From Saccharothrix sp. HUAS TT1 (lineage in GTDB: Bacteria; Actinomycetota; Actinomycetes; Mycobacteriales; Pseudonocardiaceae): a stretch of DNA of 64,000 nucleotides. The first letter of the stretch is position 1, and every line of letters begins with the position of its first letter. This document shows positions 26,208 to 34,539 of the stretch, in pieces. The DNA is taken from the NCBI RefSeq assembly GCF_040744945.1, contig NZ_CP160453.1, positions 4,960,001 through 5,024,000 on the forward strand. The letters are read 5' to 3'. The position numbers were made by a program, and so were the translations under genes. The notes below the pieces were generated by a model. It did no database searches and had not been told where the DNA came from. It saw only the letters and a program-made list of their open reading frames with translations.

Positions 26208-26597
26208 TCAGTAGTGGGCCCGGACGGTGAAGCTGAGCATCTTCGTCGCCCCGGGGCAGGAGGCCGTCGCGGAGCCGAAACCGCCGAACCGGATCATCGG
26301 GCTGCTGTGGACGCTGCCGTCGCTGCACGACACCGAGACCGAGTAGCCGGACGCGCCACCGCCGATCTGGTAGCAGTCGACCCAGACCGTCGAGTTCCGG
26401 CCGCCGGAGTACTTCCAGATGCAGTTGACCGACGAGCTCTGGATCTTGCCCTCGGCGGTCTGGAGCGGCGGCGCCGGCAGGGTCACCACCTCCCGCTCGA
26501 CCAACGCGGTCGACGCCTGCGCGCCCCCCACGCCCATCCCGGCCAACGCCAGGACCGCGAACACCACCACTGCCACCCGCTGAACGGTTCTGCGCAC
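26208..26597 (-). CDS. Small secreted protein, unknown function
   Basis: 129 residues from the GTG at 26597. Signal peptide V-R-R-T-V-Q-R ... V-V-F-A-V-L-A-L-A-G ending A-Q-A-S. The mature part has four Cys and many Ser/Gly residues (V-N-C-I-W-K-Y-S-G-G, V-D-C-Y-Q-I-G-G-G, V-S-C-S-D-G, A-S-C-P-G-A-T-K), suggesting two disulphides in a small beta-domain. No family was recognised. It shares a terminator with the convergent repeat protein. Confidence 0.62.
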   Translation of the reverse strand: MRRTVQRVAVVVFAVLALAGMGVGGAQASTALVEREVVTLPAPPLQTAEGKIQSSSVNCIWKYSGGRNSTVWVDCYQIGGGASGYSVSVSCSDGSVHSSPMIRFGGFGSATASCPGATKMLSFTVRAHY

Positions 26598-27035
26598 TGG
26601 GTCCCACCCTCTCGAAACCTGTGAAGTCGGAGTCGGAGCAAGGATCACCCCTGTTCAGGGACGTGCGGAACCAACGGCACTCGATCAGACCAGGGCTCCC
26701 GCAGTGCTCGCGCCGGCACGCCGAACCCCCTCCCGGAAACCTTGTATCAGGCCGTGGGGACGCGCATCCGCTCCTGCCGGGGCAGGGCGAAGACCCCTCA
26801 GGGGAGAGCCGGCCCGTGAGCCGGTGGGGACGGGCGGGGTGCTCACGCGGCGGGCCCGGTCCAGAGCCGTCGGTCGCACCCTCACCAGCGACGATGCCCG
26901 GTCCGGTGGCGGGCGCCGAGGGCGGGTGGTCCGCGCCGGGTTTTCGGCGTGAACCAGTACCGAAAGTTTCGTTAGAAATTATTACCATCGGCACCGATAT
27001 GGAAATTTCTTCACGTGAACCGGCCCTCTCCTGCA

Positions 27036-27047
27036 TTACAGCAGTAA
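27036..27047. promoter_or_regulatory. TTAC-N4-GTAA inverted repeat, site 1
   Basis: TTAC-AGCA-GTAA at 27036-27047, extended by one more pair to ATTAC-N4-GTAAT. Two similar sites at 27333 and 28878 lie just upstream of the two regulator genes. Confidence 0.4.
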
Positions 27048-27332
27048 TTACCGGTCGGTACCAACGTCATGGCTTCGGGGTTCACGTTAGTCCATTCGGT
27101 TGGCGGGCGTGCAGGTTGCGGCACGCCCTGGGGTAAGTGCGAGGGATATTCGCGTACTGTGCGGAACGGCTGGTCGTGACGTGCGACCGGGCGATGACTT
27201 GGCGCGCAGCGGTCACCGGCGCGCCCTGATGGGCAGGAGGTGGGCGGTGTCCGACCGGTCGGTATTGGGGTGGTCGCGGCGTTGTCAACCCCTGCTCAGT
27301 GGTGCGGGAAATGCCCCTGGAGTCGCCTGCCT

Positions 27333-27344
27333 TTACTGTAGTTA
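27333..27344. promoter_or_regulatory. TTAC-N4-GTAA-like site 2, in front of the XRE regulator
   Basis: TTAC-TGTA-GTTA at 27333-27344, 49 bp before the GTG start at 27393. One mismatch from the symmetric consensus. Confidence 0.4.
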
Positions 27345-27392
27345 TGTACGGTGTTGGGTCTGTCAGTGCCGCAGTAAAGGGGGCGACCGGAC

Positions 27393-28661
27393 GTGGGCGT
27401 GCTGAACATTCAACAGCCGGACTTCGGACGGCGGTTGAAGCTGCTGCGCCGGGAGCGCCGCCTCTCGCAGCGGGACCTGGCCGGGGGCGTGGTCAACCCC
27501 AGCTACATCTCGCTGCTGGAGTCCGGCGCCCGGGTGCCCACGCTGGAGGTCGCGATCCAGTTGGCCAAGGGGCTGGGCGTGCCACTGGGGCAGCTGGTAG
27601 ACAACGCGGAGCTGCACGTCGAACCCGCCGCCGTGGAGACCGGCTCGGCCGTCGACGGCAGGCTCGTGCGCGACCTGCTCGCCCGCCAGGCGTACGAGTC
27701 CGGCGACCTCGACGGCGCGCGCAGGCGGTTCGAGGAGAACTACCGCTTCGCCCTCTCCTCCGGCGACCTGTCCGACGCCCTGTCCGACGGCCTGGACCTG
27801 CTCGACGTGCTGATCCGGCAGGGCCACGACGAGGCCCGCGTCCAGCTGCTGGACGAGCTGGCGGGCCTCGCCGAGCAGTCGGGCACGCCGGAGGCCGTGG
27901 TCCGGCTGCAGGTGGACCGGGCCGTCGCCGCCCGGGACGCCGGGCGGATGGCCGAGGCGCTGGACTTCGCCGAGGCGGCGGTCGGCGGCATCGTCAGCAC
28001 GGCGCTGGCCCGCACCAGCGAGCACGTGCGGGCGCTCGGCGTGCTGATCTCGATCTACTGCGACTCCGGCGACTTCCGCGACGTCACCCGGCTGGTCGAG
28101 GAGATGCTGGACATCGCCAAGGCGGTGGCCGGTCCGCCGGTGATCGGTCGCGCGCACTGGGTCGCCGCCGTCGCCCTAGGGCGCCTCGGCAAGTCCGAGC
28201 TGGTCGAGAACCACGTGCGGCGGGCGCAGGACCTGCTGGCGGTGCCGTCCACCTCGGTGCAGGACTGGGCGCAGTTCGTCCGGGCCGCCGCCTCGGCGCT
28301 GCTGGAGATCGACGCGGCGCCCGCCTCGGTCGAGCACTACCTGGTCGCGGCGCGCGCCGCGACCGCCATCACCGACACCGGCTCCGCGAAGCTGGCCAGC
28401 CTGGAGTGCCGCCTGGCGCTGATGGTCGGCGACCACGAGCGCGCGGTGGCGCTGAGCGACTTCGTCGACGGCCCCGACCCCGACCTGGTCGGGGTGGACC
28501 TGGCCAGGCTGCGCAGGGCGCGCGGGCTGGCGCTGCGCGCGCTCGGTCGGGTGGACGAGGCCGCGGCGCAGATCAGGGCCGCCGCCCTCATCTGCGACGA
28601 GATCGCCGCGCACCGGATGGCCGCCCAGCTCTGGCGGGAGCTGGCCGAGATGAACAGCTGA
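27393..28661 (+). CDS. XRE-family HTH regulator with C-terminal TPR-like domain
   Basis: 422 residues, GTG start behind AAAGGGGG. HTH_XRE at residues about 10-65 (F-G-R-R-L-K-L-L-R-R, L-S-Q-R-D-L-A, Y-I-S-L-L-E-S-G, P-T-L-E-V-A-I-Q-L-A). The remaining 340 residues are repeated helical hairpins typical of TPR sensor domains in streptomycete regulators, which often bind a peptide or small ligand. It opens the biosynthetic region and is followed by a second regulator. TTAC-N4-GTAA-type inverted repeats upstream of both genes could be its binding sites. Confidence 0.85.
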   Translation: MGVLNIQQPDFGRRLKLLRRERRLSQRDLAGGVVNPSYISLLESGARVPTLEVAIQLAKGLGVPLGQLVDNAELHVEPAAVETGSAVDGRLVRDLLARQAYESGDLDGARRRFEENYRFALSSGDLSDALSDGLDLLDVLIRQGHDEARVQLLDELAGLAEQSGTPEAVVRLQVDRAVAARDAGRMAEALDFAEAAVGGIVSTALARTSEHVRALGVLISIYCDSGDFRDVTRLVEEMLDIAKAVAGPPVIGRAHWVAAVALGRLGKSELVENHVRRAQDLLAVPSTSVQDWAQFVRAAASALLEIDAAPASVEHYLVAARAATAITDTGSAKLASLECRLALMVGDHERAVALSDFVDGPDPDLVGVDLARLRRARGLALRALGRVDEAAAQIRAAALICDEIAAHRMAAQLWRELAEMNS

Positions 28662-28968
28662 CTTTTCTGCCGTAAACATGATCCGGTTTCCCGTGTCGCT
28701 ATCGTGACCTTGGGGCCACTCTGCGTCTGCGTCGTCCGCCGCTTGGCCCTGGCCGGTGAAGTGATCGGAGTACTGGCCCGAACCTGCGAAGACAGCAGCT
28801 CCTGCCAGTTGAGACGGTGGCTGCGGCGGGTACGGGTTGACTGCTTGTCCGTCGTGTTGACATTGGTTATGTTCTGCTTACTGCAGTCAACAACCGATGC
28901 CTGGGGGCACACGATGCACCATCGCGCAATCGGATCGCCTGCCTGGACAGCCGGGAGGGCGGACGATC
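28662..28968. other. Intergenic region between the two regulators
   Basis: About 307 bases without a gene. It holds a possible promoter (TTGTCC at 28846-28851, 17-base spacer, TATGTT at 28869-28874) and, at the predicted start of transcription, the inverted repeat at 28878-28889. That would leave a leader of nearly 90 bases. No small ORF is convincing. Confidence 0.45.
28878..28889. promoter_or_regulatory. TTAC-N4-GTAA-like site 3, in front of the LuxR-type regulator
   Basis: TTAC-TGCA-GTCA with a perfect ACTGCAGT core, just downstream of a possible TATGTT -10 element. This position suits repression. Confidence 0.4.
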
Positions 28969-29925
28969 ATGACACCCACCTCTGAACTGGGCTTAACTGC
29001 CCCGGCCGAGTTCGTCTACCGCACGATGCTGCGCCAGTCGCGCTGGCGCTTCTCGGACCTGGTCCGCGAGCTCGGGTGGGACGAGCTGGGCACCCAGGAG
29101 ATCGTCGGCGAGCTGCGCGGCCAGGGCTTCCTGGTCGGGTCCGCCGACGACGCGGGCGCCATCCGGGCCGTCGAACCGCAGCTCGCGCTGCCCGTGCTCG
29201 CCGCCCGCAGGCTCAAGGGACCCGGCGTCGGCAAGGCGCTCAGCGCGGTGGCCGTCGAGCGCTTCGTCACGTGGCACGAGCGGTCCACCGAGTGGGCCGC
29301 GGCGCGCCGGGCGCCCGCGTCCTTCGACGAGCTGGCCATCATCGTCGAGCGCATCGCCTCCGCCGCCACCCGCGAGGTCCTGGTCGTGGTGCCGACCTGC
29401 GCTCCCGGCTCCTACGAGTTCTCCCCGCTGATCGTGGAGGCCGTGCGGCGGCGCGGCGCCGAGTTCCGCAGCGTGTGGTCCCACGAGTTCGCCATGTCGC
29501 CCACGGTCGTCCCGCACGCGCGGTGGCTCGCCGAACGCGGCCAGGCGCCGCGCACCACCTCGGCCGCCCTCACCCGGGCCGTCATCGTGGACGGCGTCAC
29601 CGCGCTGGTGGTGGGCGACGACATGCACGCCCGGGTCCTGCGCGGCAGGCGCGAGGTGGAGCCGTTGCGCCGCGTCGCCGCCCTGCACTGGCACGAGGGC
29701 AGCGCGGTCCACAAGGAGGTCATCCGCACCGGCGAGGAACCGCGCCTGCGCTACGAGGTGGTCCTGCGGCTGCTGGCGGAGGGGCTGACCGACGACGCCG
29801 TGGCCAACCGGATCGGGGTCAGCGTGCGGACCGTGCGCAACGACGTCGCGTCCGCCATGGCGGGCATGGACGCCCGCAGCCGCTTCCAGGCGGGTGTCCG
29901 CGCCACCCAGCTCGGGCTGCTCTGA
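28969..29925 (+). CDS. LuxR-type HTH transcriptional regulator
   Basis: 318 residues from the ATG at 28969 behind GGGAGGGCGG. The N-terminal 60 residues resemble a winged-helix region of the TrmB/PadR kind (E-F-V-Y-R-T-M-L-R-Q, L-V-R-E-L-G-W). The middle resembles the phospholipase-D-like sensor domain seen in similar actinobacterial regulators (V-L-V-V-V-P-T-C-A, D-D-M-H-A-R-V-L). The C-terminal LuxR HTH (L-L-A-E-G-L-T-D-D-A-V-A-N-R-I-G-V-S-V-R-T-V-R-N-D-V) is at about 262-300. It is a good candidate for the pathway-specific activator, possibly acting at YTGC-N8-GCAR sites. It ends in a very strong hairpin. Confidence 0.82.
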   Translation: MTPTSELGLTAPAEFVYRTMLRQSRWRFSDLVRELGWDELGTQEIVGELRGQGFLVGSADDAGAIRAVEPQLALPVLAARRLKGPGVGKALSAVAVERFVTWHERSTEWAAARRAPASFDELAIIVERIASAATREVLVVVPTCAPGSYEFSPLIVEAVRRRGAEFRSVWSHEFAMSPTVVPHARWLAERGQAPRTTSAALTRAVIVDGVTALVVGDDMHARVLRGRREVEPLRRVAALHWHEGSAVHKEVIRTGEEPRLRYEVVLRLLAEGLTDDAVANRIGVSVRTVRNDVASAMAGMDARSRFQAGVRATQLGLL

Positions 29926-29935
29926 GCAAGGCGAT

Positions 29936-30003
29936 CGACCACCGCACGCGTCAAGAGCTCGGTCGGGACCTACCGGCCGAGCTCTTGACGCGCGCGGTGG
30001 TCG
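29936..30003 (+). terminator. 31-bp-stem hairpin after the LuxR-type gene
   Basis: Arms 29936-29966 and 29973-30003 pair over 31 positions with two non-Watson-Crick pairs and a six-base loop. It starts ten bases after the stop codon. It is unusually long for a terminator and has no T-run. Confidence 0.7.
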
Positions 30004-30051
30004 AGGTGTGAGCGCCACGGCGGGTCGGCGATCCCGGAACCGGCCGGAAGA

Positions 30052-30102
30052 CGAGCCAGGCCGGGTGGAGGCGGTCGACCCGCCCCCACCCGGCCTGGCT
30101 CG
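30052..30102 (-). terminator. Hairpin terminator of the diaminopropionate/MbtH operon
   Basis: Perfect 17-bp stem (30052-30068 with 30086-30102); the 17-base loop can fold further (30070-30074 with 30080-30084). It lies five bases beyond the stop of the minus-strand MbtH gene. Confidence 0.7.
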
Positions 30103-30106
30103 CTCC

Positions 30107-30292
30107 TCAGTCGGCGGCGCGCTGCGGCGTGCGGCGCGGCGCCATGTCCGTCCACACGCGCGCGATGTGCTCCAGGCACTCCTCGCGCGTGCCGGTCATC
30201 CCCGCGTCGTGCCAGCCGAGCGGGTTGGGCCGGCGGACCGGCCACGTCGAGTGCTGCCCGTGGTCGTTGACCACGACCTTGACCTGGTCCAT
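30107..30292 (-). CDS. MbtH-like protein (short, divergent)
   Basis: 61 residues, last gene of the minus-strand operon, ATG overlapping the sbnB-like stop (TGATG). The family signature is present with changes: N-D-H-G-Q-H-S-T-W-P (usually S-L-W-P), P-L-G-W-H-D-A-G, R-E-E-C-L-E-H-I and W-T-D-M-A-P. MbtH proteins bind NRPS adenylation domains and are often needed for their folding or activity. A canonical MbtH is encoded separately at 59701, so this one may serve a particular A domain. Confidence 0.85.
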   Translation of the reverse strand: MDQVKVVVNDHGQHSTWPVRRPNPLGWHDAGMTGTREECLEHIARVWTDMAPRRTPQRAAD

Positions 30293-31311
30293 CAGCCCAC
30301 CGCCCCGGTGTAGAAGTCCGGCACCAGCCGGCCATCGCCCTGCTCGACCACCCGGTCGTAGACCCACGCGCCCACCGCGAGGTCCAGCACGCCGAGCCCG
30401 AACGGCGCGAACACCGCCGTCCGGTCCGGGTCGCGGGCGATCCGGCCGCGCAGCAGGTCGCCGATCGTGCCGTGCACGAACGAGCGGTCGCCCGCGACCT
30501 GCTCGGCCAGGTGCAGCGAGGTGCGCTCGCGCACGGCGTGGTCGACGTCGTCGGTGACGTTGAACGACGCCAGCACCAGTTCCGGCGCCAGGTCGCGCAG
30601 CGACAGGTGCAGCACGACGGGGTTGCCCGCCAGCAGCGCCGGGTCGTGCAGGTGCGGCTCGCCCGCCACCGTGGTGATCACCACGAGGTCGCAGCCGTCG
30701 AACGCGCCCGCCGCGTCCCGCACCACCTCGACGCCGGCGGCGCCGTCACCGGTCAGGGCGGTCCCGAAGCGCTCGGCGGCGGACCGGTCGAGGTCGAACA
30801 GCCGGTGCCCGCCCACCTCCCAGCCCAGGTCGCGCAGAAACCGGCGGACGTGCTCGGCGATCAGGCCGGTGCCGATCCAGCCGACCCGGCCCGCCCGGCG
30901 GTCGCCGAGCAGGGTCTCGGCGCCGAGCACCGCGGACGCGGCGGTGCGGGTCGCGGAGATGATCGACGACTCCAGGACCGCGAACGGGTAGCCGTTGGAC
31001 AGGTCGTTGAGGATCAGCGCGGCCGAGGCGCGGGGCACGCCGACCGAGGTGTTGGCCGGGAAGCTCGCGATCCACTTGATGCCCGCCACCTCCCGGTCGC
31101 CGCCCAGGAACGCGGGCAGCGCGATGATCCGGTCGCGGGGTCTGTCGGGGAAGCGCAGGAAGCTGCTGTGCGGGTTCGCGGTGACGCCCGCGTCGTGCGC
31201 GAGGTAGGCGTCCCGGACGGCGCCGAGCGCGCCTTCCCGGTCGGCTTCGACCTGTTTGGACACCTCCTCCGCGGTGACGATCCGCAGCGGCGGCAGTGCA
31301 GTGTCGGGCAT
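30292..31311 (-). CDS. sbnB: SbnB-like NAD-dependent dehydrogenase, 2,3-diaminopropionate synthesis
   Basis: 339 residues of the ornithine cyclodeaminase / mu-crystallin family, with the Rossmann motif G-W-I-G-T-G-L-I-A near residue 144 and K-W-I-A-S-F-P near 79. In staphyloferrin B synthesis SbnB oxidatively cleaves N-(1-amino-1-carboxy-2-ethyl)-glutamate to L-2,3-diaminopropionate and 2-oxoglutarate. The gene directly follows a SbnA-like gene, and the pair is the standard marker for diaminopropionate supply to NRPSs. The ATG at 31311 is preceded by AAAGGA. The family alone could also mean ornithine cyclodeaminase; the neighbour decides. Confidence 0.88.
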   Translation of the reverse strand: MPDTALPPLRIVTAEEVSKQVEADREGALGAVRDAYLAHDAGVTANPHSSFLRFPDRPRDRIIALPAFLGGDREVAGIKWIASFPANTSVGVPRASAALILNDLSNGYPFAVLESSIISATRTAASAVLGAETLLGDRRAGRVGWIGTGLIAEHVRRFLRDLGWEVGGHRLFDLDRSAAERFGTALTGDGAAGVEVVRDAAGAFDGCDLVVITTVAGEPHLHDPALLAGNPVVLHLSLRDLAPELVLASFNVTDDVDHAVRERTSLHLAEQVAGDRSFVHGTIGDLLRGRIARDPDRTAVFAPFGLGVLDLAVGAWVYDRVVEQGDGRLVPDFYTGAVG

Positions 31312-31362
31312 GACGTCCTTTCGGGGCGGACGGGAGCCGGTACCGGGGTGGCCGGTTCAGGC

Positions 31363-31398
31363 GGCTCGAACGGCTTGGACGGCTTGGACGGCTCAGAC
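31363..31398. repeat. Four 9-bp tandem units at the sbnA-sbnB junction
   Basis: Four imperfect copies of GGCTTGGAC-like units run from 31363 to 31398 and include the stop codon of the sbnA-like gene. This is probably slippage-generated. Confidence 0.5.
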
Positions 31399-32379
31399 GG
31401 GCAACATGTCGGCGGAAGGCGCGTCCTGCAGCACCTCCGCCACCCACGAGGGGTCGTAGATCGTGTCGGCGTAACCGGTGCCGCGGTCGGCGCACAGGAA
31501 CAGCACGGTGGGCCGCGGGCCGGTGTGTCCCGCGAAGTAGCGGCCGATCGCCGCGTACACCGTGCCGGTGGAACCGCCCGCGTACAGGCCGTGCCGGTGC
31601 AGCAGCTCGTGGCAGCCCCGCACGGTGTCGCGCTCCGGCACGATGACCACGTCGTCGATCAGCGCGTGCTCGAACAGCGGTGGCGTGATCGACGAGCCGA
31701 GGCCGGGGATGTGCCGGGTGCGCGGCGCGCCGCCGAAGATGGCCGAGCCCTCGGCGTCGACGGCGACCACCCGGGCGTGCGGCCACATCTCCTTGACCCG
31801 GTGGGACAGGCCGGCGATCGTGCCGCCGGTGCTGGTGCCGACGAACAGGTAGTCGATCGAGCGGAACGCCCGGCACACCTCGCCGCCGGTGAGTCGGTAG
31901 TGCGCCAGCACCGCGTCGGTGTTGGCGTACTGGTTGGGCCAGTAGACCTGGTCCAGCTCCTCGCGCAGCTGCTGCACGCGCGCCAGCCGGGTGCTGAGGT
32001 AACCGCCGCTGGCGTCGCGCTCGGTGACCTTCTCCACCCGCTCGCACAGCGCCCGCAGGTACGCCTCGGTGGCGGTGTTGACGTTCGAGTCGATCACCGG
32101 GATGAACCGCAGCCCGAGGGAGCGGCTGAACGAGGCCAGCGAGATGGCGAAGTTCCCGGAGGAGGACTCCACGATCGTGGTGTCCTGGGTGATCTCGCCC
32201 CGCTCGACGGCCTGCTTGATGATCCACAGCGCGGAGCGGTCCTTGGAGCTGCCGTTGGGGTTGCTGTACTCCAGCTTCGCGTACAGGTCGACGGCGTCGT
32301 CCGCCAGCGCGACCACCGGTGTCTCGGGCATCGAGCGCTGGATCGACTCCAGCCCGCGCAGCAGGTCGGATCCACTCAC
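31393..32379 (-). CDS. sbnA: SbnA-like PLP synthase, 2,3-diaminopropionate synthesis
   Basis: 328 residues, GTG at 32379 overlapping the preceding stop by four bases. It is a cysteine synthase-fold PLP enzyme: N-P-N-G-S-S-K-D-R carries the cofactor lysine, E-S-S-S-G-N-F-A the substrate loop and V-G-T-S-T-G-G-T the phosphate-binding loop. SbnA condenses O-phospho-L-serine with L-glutamate to the intermediate used by SbnB. With the next gene it should provide L-2,3-diaminopropionate for the peptide made by the NRPSs. Confidence 0.9.
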   Translation of the reverse strand: MSGSDLLRGLESIQRSMPETPVVALADDAVDLYAKLEYSNPNGSSKDRSALWIIKQAVERGEITQDTTIVESSSGNFAISLASFSRSLGLRFIPVIDSNVNTATEAYLRALCERVEKVTERDASGGYLSTRLARVQQLREELDQVYWPNQYANTDAVLAHYRLTGGEVCRAFRSIDYLFVGTSTGGTIAGLSHRVKEMWPHARVVAVDAEGSAIFGGAPRTRHIPGLGSSITPPLFEHALIDDVVIVPERDTVRGCHELLHRHGLYAGGSTGTVYAAIGRYFAGHTGPRPTVLFLCADRGTGYADTIYDPSWVAEVLQDAPSADMLPV

Positions 32380-33704
32380 GGCGTGTTCCTCCAGAGGGTC
32401 GTCGGGACGTGGCGGGGCATCGGGAACTGCCACAGCAGCCGCAGGACGGCGTCGCGCACCGAGAGCCGGGTGAACGGCTCCAGCCGGTAGCCGCCGTCGC
32501 GCGCCCGCACGCCGCGCAGCGCCTCGCCCACCAGCTGCGCGACCCGCCGGGCCTCGGTGCGGCCGAAACCGCGCCACCCGGCGGTCGTGAAGTCCAGCGC
32601 CAGCACGTCCGGGCGGCCCGGCGCGCGGTCCACGACGAGGCCGACCTCGCCCAGCGCGTCCCCGGCGAACGGCGCCACCGCGGCCTCCGGCTCCACCAGG
32701 ACCACGTGGTTGTCGGTGCCGCCGGTGAGCACGCGGTGCCCGAGCAGGGTGAACTCGGCCGCCAGCTCGGCCGCGGCGAGGGCGGTGCGGCCGACCTGCT
32801 CGCGGTAGCCGTCGGTGAGCGCGACGCCGAGCACCCTGGCGACGCCCGCCGCGGTGGGCGGGTCGGGCGGGGTGCGGGCGGCGTGCTCGGCGAGCAGCCC
32901 GGCCAGGGTCGTGCCGCGCGCCGGGTGCCGCGCGTCCCGCCCGGCCAGCACCAGGGCGCCGCGGGCGCCGGGCAGGTGGGTGGCGGTGCACGCGATCGTG
33001 ACGTGGGCGTGGTCCACCGGTGTGGCCAGCAGACCCGCCACGACGAAGCCCGCCAGGTGCGACACGTCCACGACGAGCAGCGCGCCCGCCGAGTTCGCGA
33101 TCGACCGCAGCCGCGCGAAGTCCGGCGTCACCGGGTGCGGTTCGCCACCGCACAGCAGCACGGCGGGCCGCACGCGTCCGGCGAGCGCGGCCAGCCCGTC
33201 GTAGTCCAGCCCGGAGCCGTCCAGCCCGGTCCCGTCCGACCCGGTCCCGTCGCCCGCCAGCAGGTGCTGCTCGACGCGGCGGTCCGGCAGGCGCGGCGGC
33301 CCCGGCGCGAGGCGGGCGTCCAGGACGAGGTCACCCGGCTCCAGCAGCGCGTCGAGCACCGCCGCCAGCGCCTCCGGCCCGGAGTGGGGGAGGACGTCGG
33401 CGTGCGCGGCGCCGAACGCGGTGCGGGCCCGCTCCGCGGCCAGCTGCCCGCCCGGCCAGGCGACCGCGCCGGGCGGTTCCCGACCGGCCAGGGCGGCGGC
33501 GCACGCGGCGGGCACGCTCGCGTCCGGTCCGTGGCCGCCGACCCGCAGCACCAGGTTCTCCTCGCGCACCGCGTGCTCGGCGCACAGCAGGCCGTGCAGG
33601 TGCGGGTCCTCGGCGGCCAGCACGTCCGCGCCCGCTGCGGTGAAGGCGGCGAGCGGCGACACCGGGCGCGGCGGCGCCGGGCGTCCGAGCCTCAGTTCGA
33701 CCAC
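32376..33704 (-). CDS. SHMT-fold protein lacking the PLP lysine (no Lys at all)
   Basis: 442 residues, GTG start. Several serine hydroxymethyltransferase blocks are clear: L-P-H-S-G-P-E-A ... L-E-P-G-D, D-F-A-R-L-R-S-I-A, L-V-V-D-V-S-H-L-A-G (Asp213, His216) and G-G-T-D-N-H-V-V-L-V. The cofactor motif T-H-K-T-L-R-G-P-R-G-G is replaced by A-T-H-L-P-G-A-R-G-A, putting Thr242 at the Schiff-base lysine. The entire protein contains no lysine, and the N-terminal Y-x-E-G-Y-P-G substrate block is missing. It therefore cannot act as a normal PLP aldolase. It lies between the exporter and sbnA, coupled to sbnA by GTGA. It may be a pseudoenzyme, a binding partner or a new catalyst. Confidence 0.8.
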   Translation of the reverse strand: MVELRLGRPAPPRPVSPLAAFTAAGADVLAAEDPHLHGLLCAEHAVREENLVLRVGGHGPDASVPAACAAALAGREPPGAVAWPGGQLAAERARTAFGAAHADVLPHSGPEALAAVLDALLEPGDLVLDARLAPGPPRLPDRRVEQHLLAGDGTGSDGTGLDGSGLDYDGLAALAGRVRPAVLLCGGEPHPVTPDFARLRSIANSAGALLVVDVSHLAGFVVAGLLATPVDHAHVTIACTATHLPGARGALVLAGRDARHPARGTTLAGLLAEHAARTPPDPPTAAGVARVLGVALTDGYREQVGRTALAAAELAAEFTLLGHRVLTGGTDNHVVLVEPEAAVAPFAGDALGEVGLVVDRAPGRPDVLALDFTTAGWRGFGRTEARRVAQLVGEALRGVRARDGGYRLEPFTRLSVRDAVLRLLWQFPMPRHVPTTLWRNTP

Positions 33705-33723
33705 GGTCCGGCCTCCGCCCTCG

Positions 33724-34539
33724 TCACCGGGCCACCGCGCCGCGGTAGGCGCGCACCGCCAGCGGGGCGCACACCAGCAGCACGGCCAGCGTCAACGCCA
33801 CCGCCATCGGCACCGGGTGCCGCATCGGGAACGACGTCCCCGCCTGGGCGGGGTTCCCGAACAGCTCGCGGCACGCCGCCACGACCGAGCTGACCGGGTT
33901 CCACTCGCACACCGCGCGCAGCCAGCCGGGCAGCCCGTCGAGCGGGATGAAGGCGTTGGACAGGAAGGTCAGCGGCATGACGATCAGGAACGCCAGCGCG
34001 CTGATCGCCTCCGCGCCGCGCACGACCAGGCCGATCAGCGCGCCCAGCCACGACATCGCGAACCCGAACAGCAGCAGCAGGCCGAGCGCCGCCAGCGCGC
34101 CCGCCGCACCCGCCGACACCTTCCACCCGATCGCCAGCCCCACCGCGGCCATCACCACGATGGACACCAGGGACAGCACGAGGTTCGAGGCGGTGCGGGC
34201 CAGCAGCACCGCGCCCTGCGACATCGGCAGGGACCGGAACCGGTCCACCAGGCCGTTGCCGAGGTCGTCGGCCACCCCCAGCGCCGTGGACGACACCGAG
34301 GACAGCATCGTCTGGGTGAAGATGCCCGCCATCAGGTACTCGCCGTACGCGCCACCGCCGGGCAGCGCGATGGCGGCGCCGAACAGCACGCCGAAGATCA
34401 CCACGTAGGCGACCGGCATCAGCGTGACGCCGAGCAGCTTCTCCGGCGTGCGGGCGATGTGCCGGGTGTGCCGGCCGAACAGCGCCAGGGCGTCGCTCAC
34501 CGCGCCGAACGAGGCGGAGGGCGCGTGGATCGCGGTCAT
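33724..34539 (-). CDS. ABC-2 type transporter permease (DrrB-like)
   Basis: 271 residues with six hydrophobic segments and the ABC-2 signature around F-R-S-L-P-M-S near residue 103 and N-A-F-I-P-L-D-G-L-P-G-W-L-R near 200. It is coupled to the ATPase gene by ATGA. The pair resembles DrrAB-type exporters that pump antibiotics out of their producers, so it probably secretes or gives resistance to the cluster's product. Confidence 0.9.
   Translation of the reverse strand: MTAIHAPSASFGAVSDALALFGRHTRHIARTPEKLLGVTLMPVAYVVIFGVLFGAAIALPGGGAYGEYLMAGIFTQTMLSSVSSTALGVADDLGNGLVDRFRSLPMSQGAVLLARTASNLVLSLVSIVVMAAVGLAIGWKVSAGAAGALAALGLLLLFGFAMSWLGALIGLVVRGAEAISALAFLIVMPLTFLSNAFIPLDGLPGWLRAVCEWNPVSSVVAACRELFGNPAQAGTSFPMRHPVPMAVALTLAVLLVCAPLAVRAYRGAVAR

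Larger units (their letters stand above)
26598..27392. other. Long intergenic region before the biosynthetic cluster
   Basis: About 795 bases without a believable gene. The part from 26950 to 27080 is clearly more AT-rich than the surroundings. The right end carries an inverted repeat TTAC-N4-GTAA (27036) and a related site (27333). An 8-bp inverted repeat, CTTTACTG at 27331-27338 with CAGTAAAG at 27372-27379, brackets the last 50 bp before the XRE regulator. Confidence 0.5.

Noticed and set aside
27082..27405. Short open frames on both strands before the XRE gene
   Set aside because: No ribosome sites, unsuitable composition, and they overlap probable control sequences.
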